A DNA stretch of 64,000 nucleotides, from contig NC_074715.1 in the NCBI RefSeq assembly GCF_947242115.1, positions 51,710,080 to 51,774,079 on the forward strand. Direction: 5' to 3'. The first letter of the stretch is position 1. Each line of letters opens with the position of its first letter. Shown here piece by piece: positions 21,253 to 33,146 of the stretch. Made by a program: the position numbers and the translations under genes. A model generated the notes under the pieces. The model searched no databases and was not told the DNA's origin. It worked only from the letters and a program-made list of their open reading frames with translations. This DNA comes from Biomphalaria glabrata (Eukaryota; Mollusca; Gastropoda; Planorbidae).

Positions 21253-22082
21253 CTGTGAATAATAATAATGATAATAATAATAATACTGAAATTTGCCTAT
21301 TTTTATAGACAAAACGGTAGATTTTTATCGCCCTGATCTGCTGTTCATTGATAACAAAAGAGAGAAAACGCTACCATCATTGACATCGCCGTAACTCTGT
21401 CTCATAATTTAAGAAATGGAAAAACAAAGAAAATATGGGAACCTAGGCTTGGCGATTAAACGTTTATGGAGGTGATCCAAAATAACAACATTACTCCAGT
21501 TTTATATAAACCGAGGGGATAATGACAACTGACCTCACAGATACCTTCAAGGTGCTTAACATTCCTAAGAAGATTCTAGTTGCCTGTCAGATGGCGGTAC
21601 TGCTGCAAACCTGCCACATCACAAGAAAATTCCTCACTGGACACTGATTATTATTATATATCAAATTTATGCTTATATAAGGAGTAGAGTCTTAATTCAT
21701 GTGCCTGTGACAGCGTTTTTATTTTATTTATTGTTAAATAATATTTCTGAAAAAAAAAGTCTTCATTAAATGAAAGGTCATTGCAGTGCGTAGCAAGGAA
21801 TTTGTGGACCTCTTTTGCATTTTGACATCCGTCATAATAACATGAGATAATGTACTTAATATATATATATATATAATTATATATAAGTCTAATGTGTGAA
21901 ATATATGCAACATGGTCACTAATTTACATAACAACATGAATAGCAAGATAACATGGCATTGGCTTAATACTTAATGTAAAAGGAGTTTTGGACACCCTTT
22001 TTGGGTGGGGGCAAGGGTGGATTTTTTAATTTGCACCCCCCCCCCAACCTTAGCTACGCCATTAGATCATTTCAAACAATAG
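21253..22082. other. Upstream of SVWC-C, no exon recognised
   Basis: A short (AAT)n run at 21258-21287 abuts the exon acceptor. The remainder is AT-rich. A C run and tagctacgccatt at 22038-22063 look like a hAT-type terminus. Confidence 0.4.
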
Positions 22083-22315
22083 TGGGAATGCTAAGTGCGC
22101 TTGAACTTAGCTTAGCTTGGCTACCTATGAAGAGGGCTCGAGGTTCAAAACCCGACTCGGGCAGAGTTGTGTTTACTGAGCGCCTAAAGGCAGCACGGAA
22201 AACCAACTCCTAGATACCCCCTCCCCCCACTGGTCCACAAATGAGATTGGACCAAAGCGCTCTGAGCATGCTATAAGCGTGAAAGTAGCACTATATAAAA
22301 GCCATAATTTAATAG
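22083..22315 (+). mobile_element. tRNA-derived SINE, family A, copy 2 (5'-truncated)
   Basis: It starts inside the head (gctaagtgcgcttgaac). It has the B-box region gaggttcaaaacccgactcg, then gcctaaaggcagcac, tggtccacaaatgagattgg and gctctgagcatgctataagc as in the copy at 11391. Confidence 0.85.
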
Positions 22316-22499
22316 GATTTTTAATTTCTACTATTCAGATCGTAACAAAAAATCTTAAGAATTTTTATCCTTACCCTATGCGAGGCCCCTATCTAAAAAA
22401 ACAAATCACATTTCTCTAAGTTTGAACGGTATATGCAAATAGTCAGTCCAGCTGTTCAGGGTCGATACTTTTAAATAATCCGGTCTGATGGATTAATAT

Positions 22500-22558
22500 T
22501 CACCTATGATTATATAGTCATCTTCTTTTTTGAAGTAACGTCTGTATTATATAAGATA
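22500..22558 (+). mobile_element. LINE 3' tail interrupted by the LTR element
   Basis: catcttcttttttgaagtaa then cgtctgtattatataagata is the 3' end of the LINE family seen at 29.1 and 61.4 kb. It resumes beyond the LTR element at 27847 (gataagataagatt), so the LTR element inserted into the tail. Confidence 0.8.
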
Positions 22559-22913
22559 TGTTAAGACCTTTGCGCGGTGTTGATTCTTGACAATCTGTCT
22601 AGTGTAGATCTGACTGTAGGTAACGCTGAATTCAACACTTCAGTAACACCGGCGAAAGGCCGAAACAATCAAATATGTAGTCGACGCTGATATGTTGTTC
22701 TAACAATATGTTTAATACTCAAAAGGGAATCGTCCGATGTCAATAATGTCGTACTCAAGTCTACTACTTTACAATACGCGTCCTCCTTCTAGCGTCGTTT
22801 AGAGCGTTCCTCTTTTTAAAAGATCTGTCACGTCACTTGTCGCTAATTAAAACTTTACCCTATTCCCGAAACAAATAACTAATTCCTAACTACTTCCTAA
22901 TCATGTCATAACA
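22559..22913 (-). repeat. 3' LTR
   Basis: 355-bp direct repeat with TG...CA ends, adjoining the polypurine tract at 22914-22931. Confidence 0.95.
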
Positions 22914-23719
22914 ACTCCTCCCCCTCCCGCTAAAAAAAATTGCCTGTCAATTTTTTAAATCTACTGTCTTAGTCTTACAATGTGCAAGGGCCAAAATGTA
23001 GGGAAACATAAAAGACAACACAACTTGAGTCTTGATTGCGAGTTCAACTTCTCTTTCTGTGTCCACAATCAAGTTCCTCTGAACACCTATTTCCCTCAAG
23101 TGTCACTAACTGATACTGTCCAATGTGATGTGCCATAGGTGACCGCAGACATAGTTCGTTTGCGCTGACACTATAGGTGTGTCTATCTATACTTCATCAC
23201 ATCACGTTCCAGAGGTTACACCGCTTTCCCTCACACGTCAGGACAGACAATTTACCTAATATGACAAATTGACATTTATCAATGCTCGTTCTCCCACTAT
23301 ACACCTAACGTTCTTTCGGGCATCTACAAGTGTATTTTATTTCCTCTCTCCACTTACTTGTCCCCACACGACCTAACTCTTGACTGATGTATGATCATGA
23401 TCAAATACAAATAATAAATTATAAAACTTACTTTTTCGTGATGTAACTACATCGTCGCCTTATAAATGCCCTTTCTATTCATACCAACATACATACAATT
23501 CATACATACTACCCGAAATCAATAACCAACACGAGTTAATCTAATAATAACGCAATAGCATTTATATTATAACATAAATATCATATTCAAAGATACCTTA
23601 ACACAACCTAATACCCGTCTAGTTATGACTACTAGTTAAGTCAATTAATTAAGAATAACCAATTTAAATAAAATCCAACTTATTTACACACTATGATCGC
23701 ATAGTGCTATGTTTCACAA

Positions 23720-25759
23720 CTATTTACACGACTCATACATTTGTTCTCTCCAACTGGAGTTAACATCTCTTCTTACACCACTATAGCCCGCGTGTGGCCT
23801 TCTACCTCTGTATGACTTGCGATTACCGCTACCATAGTCATCTCTTCTACCATCACTTTCGGATACCGACCTGTGCCTCCTATCCGAACTCGCAATCTTC
23901 TGTTTAGACTGTTCTGCCCTACTCCACCAGTCTTTAGCGATGTGCCCATGTTTATGGCAGTTAAAACAAATTCTGTCATTTCTAGGTTTATTTCGCTTCT
24001 TGTTGCTATACCTGCTTTTCCAACTTCTAACCTGTTTGTCAGAAGCGGCTCTGACACCTGCTACATTTCCAAGTAAAACATCTCTAGATAACCTTGGCAT
24101 GGCTACACCTTCGCAATACCCTGTGTATAATGGAGATCGAAGGAACACTTTGCATGCTTCGAACCTCTTAACTGCGCCGTCTGCCAATCTGACTGATTTG
24201 GTATAGCCTAAATAATCCTTCGATTTCACTAATCCCCCTCGAACTGCGAGTGTACTGCTAGCTGTGTCCCGGATCACATTTACCTGTTTATTATTTATCA
24301 TGCCTGGATATAGTTTAAATCTATCTTCCCCACAATCAACGTAATTAATTTCTTCATCTGATTCACTATGTCCACTATCACGATCCCTGTCTTGGATGCT
24401 CCTTACAAAATTAACCCTATCCGGTGACCGATTATCCCTCTCTTGTCTACGGTTTCCTTGATTACCTCTCCTATCACTAGTGCCACTATTACCCTGTGCA
24501 TTTCTATTGCCAGCTCCATTCCCTCTATGTTTCTTACACTGGTATGCCATGTGTCCCTTTTCCTGACAGTTAAAACATGTAACATCCCTAAAGTTTCTAT
24601 CACCCGCTTTAGATCTATCCATTCTCTTATCATAACTTTCCCTGCCATTGTTTTCATTTTCCCAGGATCTATCCTTTATGCCATCATAACTATCCCGACC
24701 ATTGTTCCCACGTTCCCTGGGCCTATCATTTCTCCTACCATAATCCCTATCACTAACATCATTTCTCTTTACATAATTTACCAGGTCAATAACTTTTTTG
24801 TGGTCGCTAACTGAAAGTGGGTTGTTTGGGTAAGCATTCTTAAAGATCCTAATAATTTCTACTAAGTCTTCAATTACCTTCGGGTTTCTTTCTTTTACAA
24901 AGGACTGTAGCTGAGGGTCGCACTTATTGATAAAGTTATCAATCAGAATAAAGTTCTTCAACCCCTCGTAGGTGTTCTCTACATTCTCGAATGCGAGCCA
25001 TTTAGTGAAGAAGTCTTTCTCTGAGTTGATAGTTGTTTGGGGATCAACTTGGCTGGATGGGGTGTTTTCATAATACTTCTTTCGGAATGTTGCCGCGTTG
25101 TGCCCGTATGCGTTTAGCAGTTCCTTCTTTAGCACCTGATAGCTGTTTTGCATCGAGTGGTCATGGTTTTGGCAAATCGTGAGTGCTTTCCCATGTACGA
25201 AGTCCAACAAGATTTCGGACCACTCCTTCTCCTGAACATTAAACTTTGCAAGTTTAATTTCAAAGCGTTTCAGATAGTCGCCGATGTCGTCCTTGTCTTC
25301 CGCAAAAGGTTGGATTTTCTTCTTCATCCATGCGGCGCTACTATGGCTTTCTATGTTGGCACTATTGTTGCTGTTTCCTTCGGTGGGCACACTTACACCA
25401 GCCTCTATCCTCATCTGTTCTACTTGAATTCTCACTTTTCTATCCGCCTCTTCTTTTTTCTCCCTCTCGATGCGTTCCGCCTCTCTAACCTTTTCCCGTT
25501 CTACACGGTCTGCCTCTTCTTTTTCTTTTTCTCTGGCCCTCTCAGCTTCTCTGACTCGTTCCCGCTCTCTGCGGTCTGCTTCTTCCTTTTCTTTTTCTCT
25601 GCCTCTAGCTTTCTCTCTCTCCAAGCGTTCTGCTTCTGCCGCCACCATCTGCTGTACATAGGCAGTTAGTTCTTTGCCGCGCAGTTCTAGTTCTGTCTTA
25701 GCTTCATGAATTAGTTTTTTTCTAAATTCTTCCAGGTCGTAACCTGAAGTAGTTGCCAT
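23720..25759 (-). CDS. gag: Gag-like polyprotein of the LTR element
   Basis: 679 residues. The first 125 or so are a charged coiled coil dominated by Arg-Glu-Lys repeats (EADRRERERVREAERAREK). Residues about 145-330 form a helical capsid-like region. A CCHC zinc knuckle (CFNCQEKGHMAYQCKKH) lies near residue 400 and a second knuckle-like motif (CFNCHKHGHIAKDW) near 610. Between them, roughly residues 485-590, is a stretch resembling the retropepsin region of Gypsy-type elements (LADGAVKRFEACKVFLRSPL). The order of capsid, knuckle, protease-like and knuckle in one long open frame supports a Metaviridae-type gag. It is the only large frame of the element. Confidence 0.85.
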   Translation of the reverse strand: MATTSGYDLEEFRKKLIHEAKTELELRGKELTAYVQQMVAAEAERLEREKARGREKEKEEADRRERERVREAERAREKEKEEADRVEREKVREAERIEREKKEEADRKVRIQVEQMRIEAGVSVPTEGNSNNSANIESHSSAAWMKKKIQPFAEDKDDIGDYLKRFEIKLAKFNVQEKEWSEILLDFVHGKALTICQNHDHSMQNSYQVLKKELLNAYGHNAATFRKKYYENTPSSQVDPQTTINSEKDFFTKWLAFENVENTYEGLKNFILIDNFINKCDPQLQSFVKERNPKVIEDLVEIIRIFKNAYPNNPLSVSDHKKVIDLVNYVKRNDVSDRDYGRRNDRPRERGNNGRDSYDGIKDRSWENENNGRESYDKRMDRSKAGDRNFRDVTCFNCQEKGHMAYQCKKHRGNGAGNRNAQGNSGTSDRRGNQGNRRQERDNRSPDRVNFVRSIQDRDRDSGHSESDEEINYVDCGEDRFKLYPGMINNKQVNVIRDTASSTLAVRGGLVKSKDYLGYTKSVRLADGAVKRFEACKVFLRSPLYTGYCEGVAMPRLSRDVLLGNVAGVRAASDKQVRSWKSRYSNKKRNKPRNDRICFNCHKHGHIAKDWWSRAEQSKQKIASSDRRHRSVSESDGRRDDYGSGNRKSYRGRRPHAGYSGVRRDVNSSWREQMYESCK

Positions 25760-27491
25760 ATTACCTTTGTTACTTTACCTCGCTTTTTTTTTTTTTTTTT
25801 TTTAAATTATCTTACACACAGGCCTAATAGCTTCTATTACCTATGTCCTATAAATCAAATTACCTTTTGAGCGTAACCTCGCTCCGCGGCTACCTAATAC
25901 CTCTTGATTCAAATAAATTAAATTCGCCACTCTACCCTCGGCGTCTAGACTACCAACTCCGACTTTTAATAACTTCTGTACTTTCCAAGATACACTTAGT
26001 ATCCTTGGTACCAGTGTGTAGGCTACACTCTGACCCGACTGAATACGCTGTGCGACACACGCACACTCAACCGACTACGTGTTACTCAACACGAGTCGCC
26101 GGTAAATAGACCACCCTGTCTATTTACAAATACTAAATTTACAAATGGGCAATCAGGCTTCACCTCGATTGTTCCCCAGATCTAGTCTAGATTACGCTAG
26201 ATCTTAGTTACTTCTTACCTGCTTCCACAGCCAGGAGTGTATATAACTTACAACGCATACAAATAAACTATGAAATTAAACCTAAATACGATAAACACCA
26301 AACTATAGCTCTAGTTCTAATGAATGAGACTTTCGTCTGACAGTAATACTTAAGACGGGAGTATTGCAAACAATTAATACATGACGTTACTACAAAAAAA
26401 AATGCTTAACTAAATGATCCACATTCACATACAGGACGAATTAACAGCTAAACGTATATCTGGACCTCTTGCTAGATTACACCTAATTTTAAGGATATCC
26501 CCAATCCACCACGATTTAACCTGGTAGTGATAATCTAGCGAGTGGTCACTTCCCTACAGACTCTAATTATTCTACGGAGAAAGTAGTTAAATAACACTTG
26601 ACTTATCTGTCTAAGAAGCGGCGATGCGATAACTCCACAGTCAGTCTCGGGTCCACTCTTCCTACGCTAATGTCTGTCCCGGCGGCAAGGTTCACGGCGA
26701 TGTCTTCTCTAGCGGTGAGATAAGGACAGCGAACGTTTCGGCTCTCCAAGGTCCTTCGGTGCTGGTCTGCAACGGCTCCGGTTCTTCGGTGGTACGGCGT
26801 CTGGTTCTGGTTCACGGTGATCTGTCGTCTGGCTCCGGTTCGTCGGTGACGTAGAGTCTGGTTCCGGTTGCTGGTTCCAAGGCAGGTACGGTGGTTCCAG
26901 GTGGTCGTCTGTCCAAAGTGACACTGGAACGGTCCAACAGTTGACACAGCGACAAAGTCAAAGTCCAGTGCTAAAATACCGGCTATCTGGCTATCTAACG
27001 TGTAGCACAGATTCAGCCGAGACGTAGATCAGATTAGCACTACTGTACTTCAGTGCCGTAGGCAGTAAGATGGTTCCTACGTCACACGTTCTTTGGCGTG
27101 ACCTCAACAGTCGATCTTGGCCTTGCAGAGGTGACCTTCACGTTCGTTCTCAAGATGCCGGGCAGGCGATATCTCTTCAGTACGGCTTCGACAGGACGGT
27201 TTTCTTCCCTTCAACAACTGTAGCTTTCTCAATACCGAACTACAGGCTTCAGTACGATGCCCCAACGTATGGGCGTTTACAAATTACAAATGTAGATCTA
27301 GATCTATATTTCGTTACCTCCTAGGTCTACGAGTCCAGGATCTCACTGGCTTTCCTTCGCCGACGTGGCTGTACAATCAGGGTCTAGCTGCAGACTAGGC
27401 CGATGACGTTAACTTCTGCCTCCTCCTAACAGAGGGCTTCTATCCTTCTGAACGTTGATGCCAGTGAGCTCCGAGTCAGGGGTCGCCACGT
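25760..27491 (-). other. Long untranslated leader of the LTR element
   Basis: About 1.7 kb between the 5' LTR and the gag frame with no supported frame. A T/A run lies just above the gag start (25784-25803). Around 26740-26930 short imperfect repeats of ggttctggtt and gtcgtctggctccgg type recur. Confidence 0.6.
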
Positions 27492-27846
27492 TGTTAAGAC
27501 CTCTGCGCGGTGTTGATTCTTGACAATCTGTCTAGTGTAGATCTGACTGTAGGTAACGCTGAATTCAACACTTCAGTAACACCGGCGAAAGGCCGAAACA
27601 ATCAAATATGTAGTCGACGCTGATATGTTGTTCTAACAATATGTTTAATACTCAAAAGGGAATCGTCCGATGTCAATAATGTCGTACTCAAGTCTACTAC
27701 TTTACAATACGCGTCCTCCTTCTAGCGTCGTTTAGAGCGTTCCTCCTTTTAAAAGATCTGTCACGTCACTTGTCGCTAATTAAAACTTTACCCTATTCCC
27801 GAAACAAATAACTAATTCCTAACTACTTCCTAATCATGTCATAACA
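27492..27846 (-). repeat. 5' LTR
   Basis: 355-bp direct repeat, near-identical to 22559-22913. The primer-binding-site-like stretch lies at about 27473-27488. Confidence 0.95.
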
Positions 27847-27862
27847 GATAAGATAAGATTAT

Positions 27863-28619
27863 GTTTCATTTTGTTGTAGACATGCACGGATAACTCTGTA
27901 CATACCTATATGTTATCGGTTGTTGTTGTTTTTTAAGATCTATTCAAATGTTATTATAAGATCTTTGTAAACAGGGTCGGCCTTAGGGTAACTGGTGACC
28001 CTTGGTAAAGCAAATATCACCTTGGTACAAGGGACCACCAGCATCTGAAAAGAAAATAGTAGACAGTATTTAGTACTGCCCAATATAGTCTAGCAAGACA
28101 ATACATGCTTAATTTTCTAAAATTACATTTTGGCAAAGGCTAACAAGCCCTTACTGTCCCATGAAGCTTTCTGGTTTAGGTGCCAGTTACTTGGCCCCTT
28201 CTCCAGTTGGTGATAAACAGTTTCCACGCCCCCCCCCCGAGCCAGATGTGAAGGCCATGAGTTAGACTGGTTGTTACAGGCAATTCGATATGAATGCCAT
28301 TGGAAGCATTTTATAGGTAGTTGAGTACTTATTTCCATAACCACTTCCAGTAATAACAACCTTACAGAGGATAAGTGAAGGAAATTTCTGAATTCAAACA
28401 TCTGCCATCTTGCAGCTATCCCCGGCTTCAGGAGTCAATTCTGAGGAAAAATCAGGAGCCAGCAACCCTTCGGCAACATGCAGCACACAGTGCTACACCT
28501 TGTCGATGCCCCTGATCTCAAACTGTATCAACACATGTTGCTCCTTTGGATAAATTCAGCTGTGTGGAAAAGGGAGTGGGTGACCTCATTCAGACCATAG
28601 CTAATGCCCAGGCATTAAC
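27863..28619. other. Spacer; possible hAT terminus at 27974
   Basis: CAGGGTCGGCCTTAGGG at 27974 looks like a hAT terminus, but I could not find its partner. The minus-strand frame at 28123-28401 shows no domain. A C run at 28229-28238 and a block at 28400-28560 look like unclassified dispersed repeat. Confidence 0.35.
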
Positions 28620-29115
28620 CTTGATGAGGCAAATAATTAGGCTCTGTTTGGGACCCTTCAACTCAAGAAGACATTTAGAAACTGGAACGGACACAAAATA
28701 GAGCAGTGAGATTCATAACAAACGAATATTCACATTTGACTAGAGTAACACCTTTAATAAAATCACTAAATTTAGAAAGCCTTCAGGATAGAAGACTCAA
28801 AAGTAAAGTAGCAATTATACATAAACTCTGAACCATAATCTTCAAATACAAAAACAAAATCTAGTAAAATACTCAGAAAGACACAAAGATAAAGGCACAT
28901 TCCTCGTCCCATATGCTAGGACAAATTTGTGTAAATGCTTCTTCTTCCCTAGTACTATAACAGCATGGAATGGGTTGCCTGAGCCAACCAGGAAAACCAG
29001 TGACTTGACAGACTTTAGGTCATTGGTTGTGACTGAATGCATTACGCGTTGGACGTAATCATCTTTTTTGAAGTAACGTCTGTATTCAACAAGAATAGAA
29101 GAAGATAAGAAGATA
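28620..29115 (+). pseudogene. LINE reverse transcriptase 3' fragment
   Basis: With one or two frame changes the plus strand reads KLERTQNRAVRFITNEYSHL, SLNLESLQDRRLKSKVAIIH and FFPSTITAWNGLPEPTRKTS, the C-terminal end of a CR1/Jockey-type reverse transcriptase. Then come a stop and the 3' end ttgaagtaacgtctgtatt. It is 5'-truncated. The same family occurs at 60790-61450 (plus) and, inverted, at 29630 and 31690. Confidence 0.85.
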
Positions 29116-29629
29116 AGTATTCATCTTATTTCCATGAGATGATCCTTGGTCATTGTTAACTTGAAATCAACTGCTCCTTTCGACTAAACATACACTAATC
29201 AAATGTCTCTCAATTCAAGTGTTGTGGGTGAAGAGAGCAATATAGTAGTCGACATCCTCGGCTGTGTCACAGTCCCTGAAATATTGATGTAATCCTTGAC
29301 TGAAGAGAGCACAGGTCTCAACCTTGGTTTCACTGTATAAATGCATGAATACTTAACACATATTTTCTCTTTACAGATTCTATAACACATTTTATTGTTA
29401 AATTATAAACTAAATCTAGATAGTGTACAGCCCTTTGTGGAATAATTGTTCAAACATTGTAACAGTTGGTAACTTTATCATCTCTGCAGTAGAGATGAAT
29501 ATCTCTAGAGAAAAATCAAGTTAATTTCCAATAATACTAGAAAAACAATACAGACTAGTTAATATCAAGTAACATGAAAAACCAAAACAGATATTACCAG
29601 CTGATTTGATTTCATGCAGGTGTCATTCT

Positions 29630-29885
29630 GTAGGATATCTTATTTTATAAATTACAGAAAATACTTCAAAAAAGAAGATGATAATGTCCTACATGTCTCT
29701 CTGTGTCAATCTAGTCATACATGTTAATCAGTGACTTAAACTCTGCCAAGTCATTGGTATTCCTGGCTGATCAAGGCAACCCACTCCATGCTCTAATAGC
29801 ACTAGGGAAGAAGGATAATTTGTACAAATTTGTCCTAGCATATGGAATATTTTTTACAATTTCTACTTTAACAAGGTTCTTCTCT
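29630..29885 (-). pseudogene. LINE 3' end, inverted fragment
   Basis: The plus strand reads tacttcaaaaaagaagatga, then ggcaacccactccatgctct, the reverse complement of the 3' end of the family at 28620. The plus-strand frame 29721-29903 is only the antisense of the LINE C-terminus. Confidence 0.8.
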
Positions 29886-29889
29886 AGAC

Positions 29890-30105
29890 CTTGTAGTCTA
29901 TAGGGCAGATGATGTAGAGGTCATTTGTTTCTGTGGCCTACAAGGGTGTCATGTGGCCAACTAATGTCAGGTACACATTAGAGCTGGGTGGACTCAGAGG
30001 CAGCAAAAGATCCCAAAAATAAAAATCCAAATCTTCACCAAGATTCAAACCCGGGACCCCCGATCCGAAGCCAAATGCTTTACCGCTCAGCCACTGCACC
30101 TCCCT
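29890..30105 (-). mobile_element. tRNA-derived SINE, family B, copy 3
   Basis: Reverse complement of a SINE with head gtgcagtggctgagcggtaa and B box cccgggtttgaatcttgg. The body has gtacctgacattagttggcc and gccacagaaacaaatgacc. It adjoins the inverted LINE fragment. Confidence 0.9.
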
Positions 30106-31035
30106 TTTAACAAAGTAATAATTTAAAAATCATTTCTTTAAAGGAAAAGTAATTCAAAATTTTAAAATAAAAACATAGAGCCATCTCATGTATTTTCTGT
30201 GTAGCAGGTCTAACAATATCAATTTTATCTTCAATGAGCCATCATTACCTATAATACATATCATTGTCAAGCACTACTTTTAATGACATCAATTTTTTTG
30301 GTAAAGCAATGGTAAATTATCTCAATTATTTTAAAAGGAAGATAAATCATGTGTATGTTGAAGTTTTAAAAAACAAAAGATATACATTTTAACTTACGGT
30401 AACAAAAACTATCAAATGCATAAAGTTGACCTTTATGTAATAATATAAAGATGTCTTTGCCATCTAAAGTCATTCTTTTTCAACCGCCATTTTGCTGTAG
30501 GTCTTTCATTGTACATGCAAATATAGGTTCAGCCATTGCATGTTCAATTCAGGGCTTCAAATTATTATAGAATGTTTATAAAGTATATTGCTTCCACACA
30601 CCTGGAAATAGAAAATCGATGTTAAAATGAATGAATTAAACCTAATTTTTGTTTTATTAAATACCTATGTATTTTTCTAAAACTTCACTTAACCAGTTAC
30701 TTTTCCTGACTTAAAATGAAATGAATACTTTGCAATTATACTTCTAATTAAGCTTTATCTATAATTTGTCTTGCCCTTTACTGACCACAGTATGAGACTA
30801 ATGAGACTAATAAAAACTGAAGACTATAGTTTTTTTGTGGTTATTGATAGCTAACTAGAACGCAACATAGATGAAGACAAATTTATTTAATCTTGGGATT
30901 AATCCTATTACTTTACTATCAATGTGGTAAAGTCATTGTCTTTACAACCATTGTTGCTGCTGTTTGTTTAAGTGGCAATAATTGGTCCTAAAAGAACAGG
31001 AAGGTGGTCTCTGTCAAGGGCAGGATGTGTGTTTA
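30106..31035. other. AT-rich spacer, no gene supported
   Basis: Around 30490-30610, read on the minus strand, there is a short block with ATGGCTGAACC and CAAAATGGCGGTTG that could be a 5' UTR or first exon. No continuation is found. Confidence 0.35.
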
Positions 31036-31459
31036 CAGGGACAGACTGGGTGTCAAAATTAGTCCTGGCATTAAAATGCAACCTGGCCCATAAATTGTAT
31101 GCTTTATGATGAGCATCCATTTGTACCTGTACACAAATATCAAGTTTGAAAATGCATCGGAAACTGAATTCTCCGTCCATGACAAAAACAAGTGTAGATA
31201 ATTGTTCAATGTAATTAATTAATAATACAAAGCTCTCCACCTTGTGATATCATAAACTACACTTTGTAACATATAATATTTTAGGTGGACTATTCCATAA
31301 ATAAGGACAATATGTTAAGCTAGTATTATTCTGTAAAAACTATTAAAAAAAAAAAAGATTTTTATAAAAGGCGATATATTAAGCAGCGACCAGACTGGCC
31401 CATTGGGTGCAGTTCCACTGAGCATTTGTCAGAATGCCCATATACCCAGTCTGCCCCTG
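31036..31459. mobile_element. hAT-type MITE, second member of the 18847 family
   Basis: It begins CAGGGACAGACTGGGTGTC and ends ATACCCAGTCTGCCCCTG, inverted copies of each other. The flanks tgtgttta and tgatttta agree at six of eight positions, an eroded target duplication. It is 424 bp with no transposase. Confidence 0.85.
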
Positions 31460-31689
31460 TGATTTTAGTGTAATTGACATAATATTTCTTTTGTATCCAT
31501 ACAGTAGAAACAAGAATTAAATTGACAAAGTCAAGCTATTTAGCTTGATGTTTATTAATGGACAAGCCTCCATTAAGTAAAATCCACTCTTCAAAAATCT
31601 ATCATTAATACATCAATGTCAATGTAACTAGAATTCAGTTATAAGTTTAAATATAGATATTAGAAGTGTATAGCATTAGCTTCCTCTCT

Positions 31690-31960
31690 CTTAAATCTTA
31701 TATATATATATTACAGTATATGTTACTTCAAAAAAGAAGATAATTATAATAAAATATATCATTATATGTCCTACGCATTTAATGTGTGTCACTTAAACTC
31801 TGCTAAGTCATTAGTTTTCCTGGCTGATTCAGGCAACCCATTCCATTCTCTAATGACACTAGGGAGGAAGGAGCACTTGTACGAATTTCATTCTAGCGTA
31901 TTGAATTATTGAATAAAAGAAATGTTCCTCTATCTTTGTGTATTTCATAAAGACAAAGTT
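31690..31960 (-). pseudogene. LINE 3' end, inverted fragment
   Basis: The plus strand reads ttacttcaaaaaagaagata, then ggctgattcaggcaacccat and aaggagcacttgtacgaatt, the reverse complement of the LINE 3' end seen at 28.9-29.1 kb. It is truncated near 31960. Confidence 0.8.
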
Positions 31961-33146
31961 TTTGTTTTTCTATTTGTAAATTATAGTTTAGTGTTTTATG
32001 TATTATAGTTTATACTTATAGATCTAGCTACTTTACTTTTTATTCTCTAATCTTAATGGCTCTCTAGAGTCTAGATCTAATCTATGACCGGGAAGATCGA
32101 AGCTTCTAGAGTAACGTATTGAATAAGAAATGTACCTCTGACTCTAATAACTTAAATAAGGCATTATAATATAAGGCTCGAACTCTAAGTCTAATCCCTC
32201 TATGATACTCTAACTCTATCTTTTACTTATAATGTTATAATAATCTCCTGTGTAGTTTGTGTCTTTCATTCATAAACTAAAAGTACTAAATCTGATAAAG
32301 TTTTGTTTTTCTATTTCAAGTATTTGTAACTTATAGTTTAATATGGCTTATATTATATCACTGCTATTATATAATTATATGGCCCAATATGGGCTTGCCT
32401 TATCGTGGCTTATGCCACTTATGCCATACTTATGCCAACTTATGGGTATTAATTATAATTATAGCTACTTCGCTACGTTACTTTTTAATCTCTACGAGTG
32501 CGAATTTGTTCTAGCACCCTCTCAGAAAAGACAGTAATGAATAAGAAATGTGCCCCTATCTTTGCATGTCTTTATTAAACTTTCTGAGTACTTCAATGTC
32601 TTCATTAGCATGATTAGCTTCTGTTTTTCTATGGACTGTTGTTGACATTTAATATTAACAATTGTAGATCTAGATTCTAGATTGATTTCCCTTGTTTAAA
32701 TTGCATTTGTACATAGGTCTGTGATATGGCAGAGGTCACAAAGTTCAGGGACCCCTTTACAAACCATAATATATAGGCGGACCCCCCCCCCCCCCCACTC
32801 CCCATTTTTGTCCGTTTTACGCAGCCTGTTTTATCTGCCCAATATCACGTATTTCTAAAGTCGCTGGTATAACCAAACTCTACCTCTATTTAGATTTAAG
32901 TCAGAACTTCATGGAACCTTCAAGCACCTGTCTGAACGCTGATAAAAAAAAAAAAAAAACAGGCTCGAACGATTTTCCTAGAACAGTTGATTTATATCGC
33001 TGAGAAAAAAAATATTATTAGACTAGCTCGCTGGTCACACGGGGAAAACTCTAGTTTGACAGAACTTTTCAAAGTATAAAATAAATAAATGTACATTTTG
33101 CTTCACTATAAAGATTTATATATAGAGATATTGGTTTTGGTTTTGT
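31961..33146. other. AT-rich spacer, no gene seen
   Basis: Rich in tagatctaga-type words. A C run at 32778-32794. At 32980-33075 cgattttcctagaacagttg and ctggtcacacggggaaaact correspond to 62420-62500, so this is part of another dispersed repeat. Confidence 0.4.

Larger units (their letters stand above)
22559..27846 (-). mobile_element. Young LTR retroelement, gag-only, about 5.3 kb
   Basis: Two direct LTRs of 355 bp (22559-22913 and 27492-27846) begin TGTTA and end TAACA. I count about two differences between them, so the insertion is recent. The flanks share gata (4 bp), consistent with a short target duplication. Read on the minus strand, a primer-binding-site-like stretch TGGCGACCCCTGACTC starts three bases after the 5' LTR. 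A polypurine tract (AGCGGGAGGGGGAGGAGT) abuts the 3' LTR. The interior holds one gag-like frame (23720-25759) and about 1.7 kb of leader. No reverse transcriptase, RNase H or integrase frame is present and there is no room for them. It looks whole as a non-autonomous Gypsy-type unit that would depend on a relative's pol. Confidence 0.9.

Noticed and set aside
21300-22500. Search for SVWC-C exons 1 and 2 upstream
   Set aside because: No segment shows the C-x-P...W...C pattern in the right phase with splice sites, so none is reported.
25148-25669. 173-codon plus-strand frame
   Set aside because: It is the antisense of the charged coiled coil of the gag frame; phenylalanine- and serine-rich composition follows from that.
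28123-28401. 92-codon minus-strand frame as a transposase piece
   Set aside because: No catalytic or DNA-binding motif is visible, and the neighbourhood looks like non-coding dispersed repeat.
29721-29903. Plus-strand frame SDLNSAKSLVFLADQGNPL as a small gene
   Set aside because: It is the antisense of the LINE C-terminal WNGLP region, seen on the sense strand at 28.9 kb.
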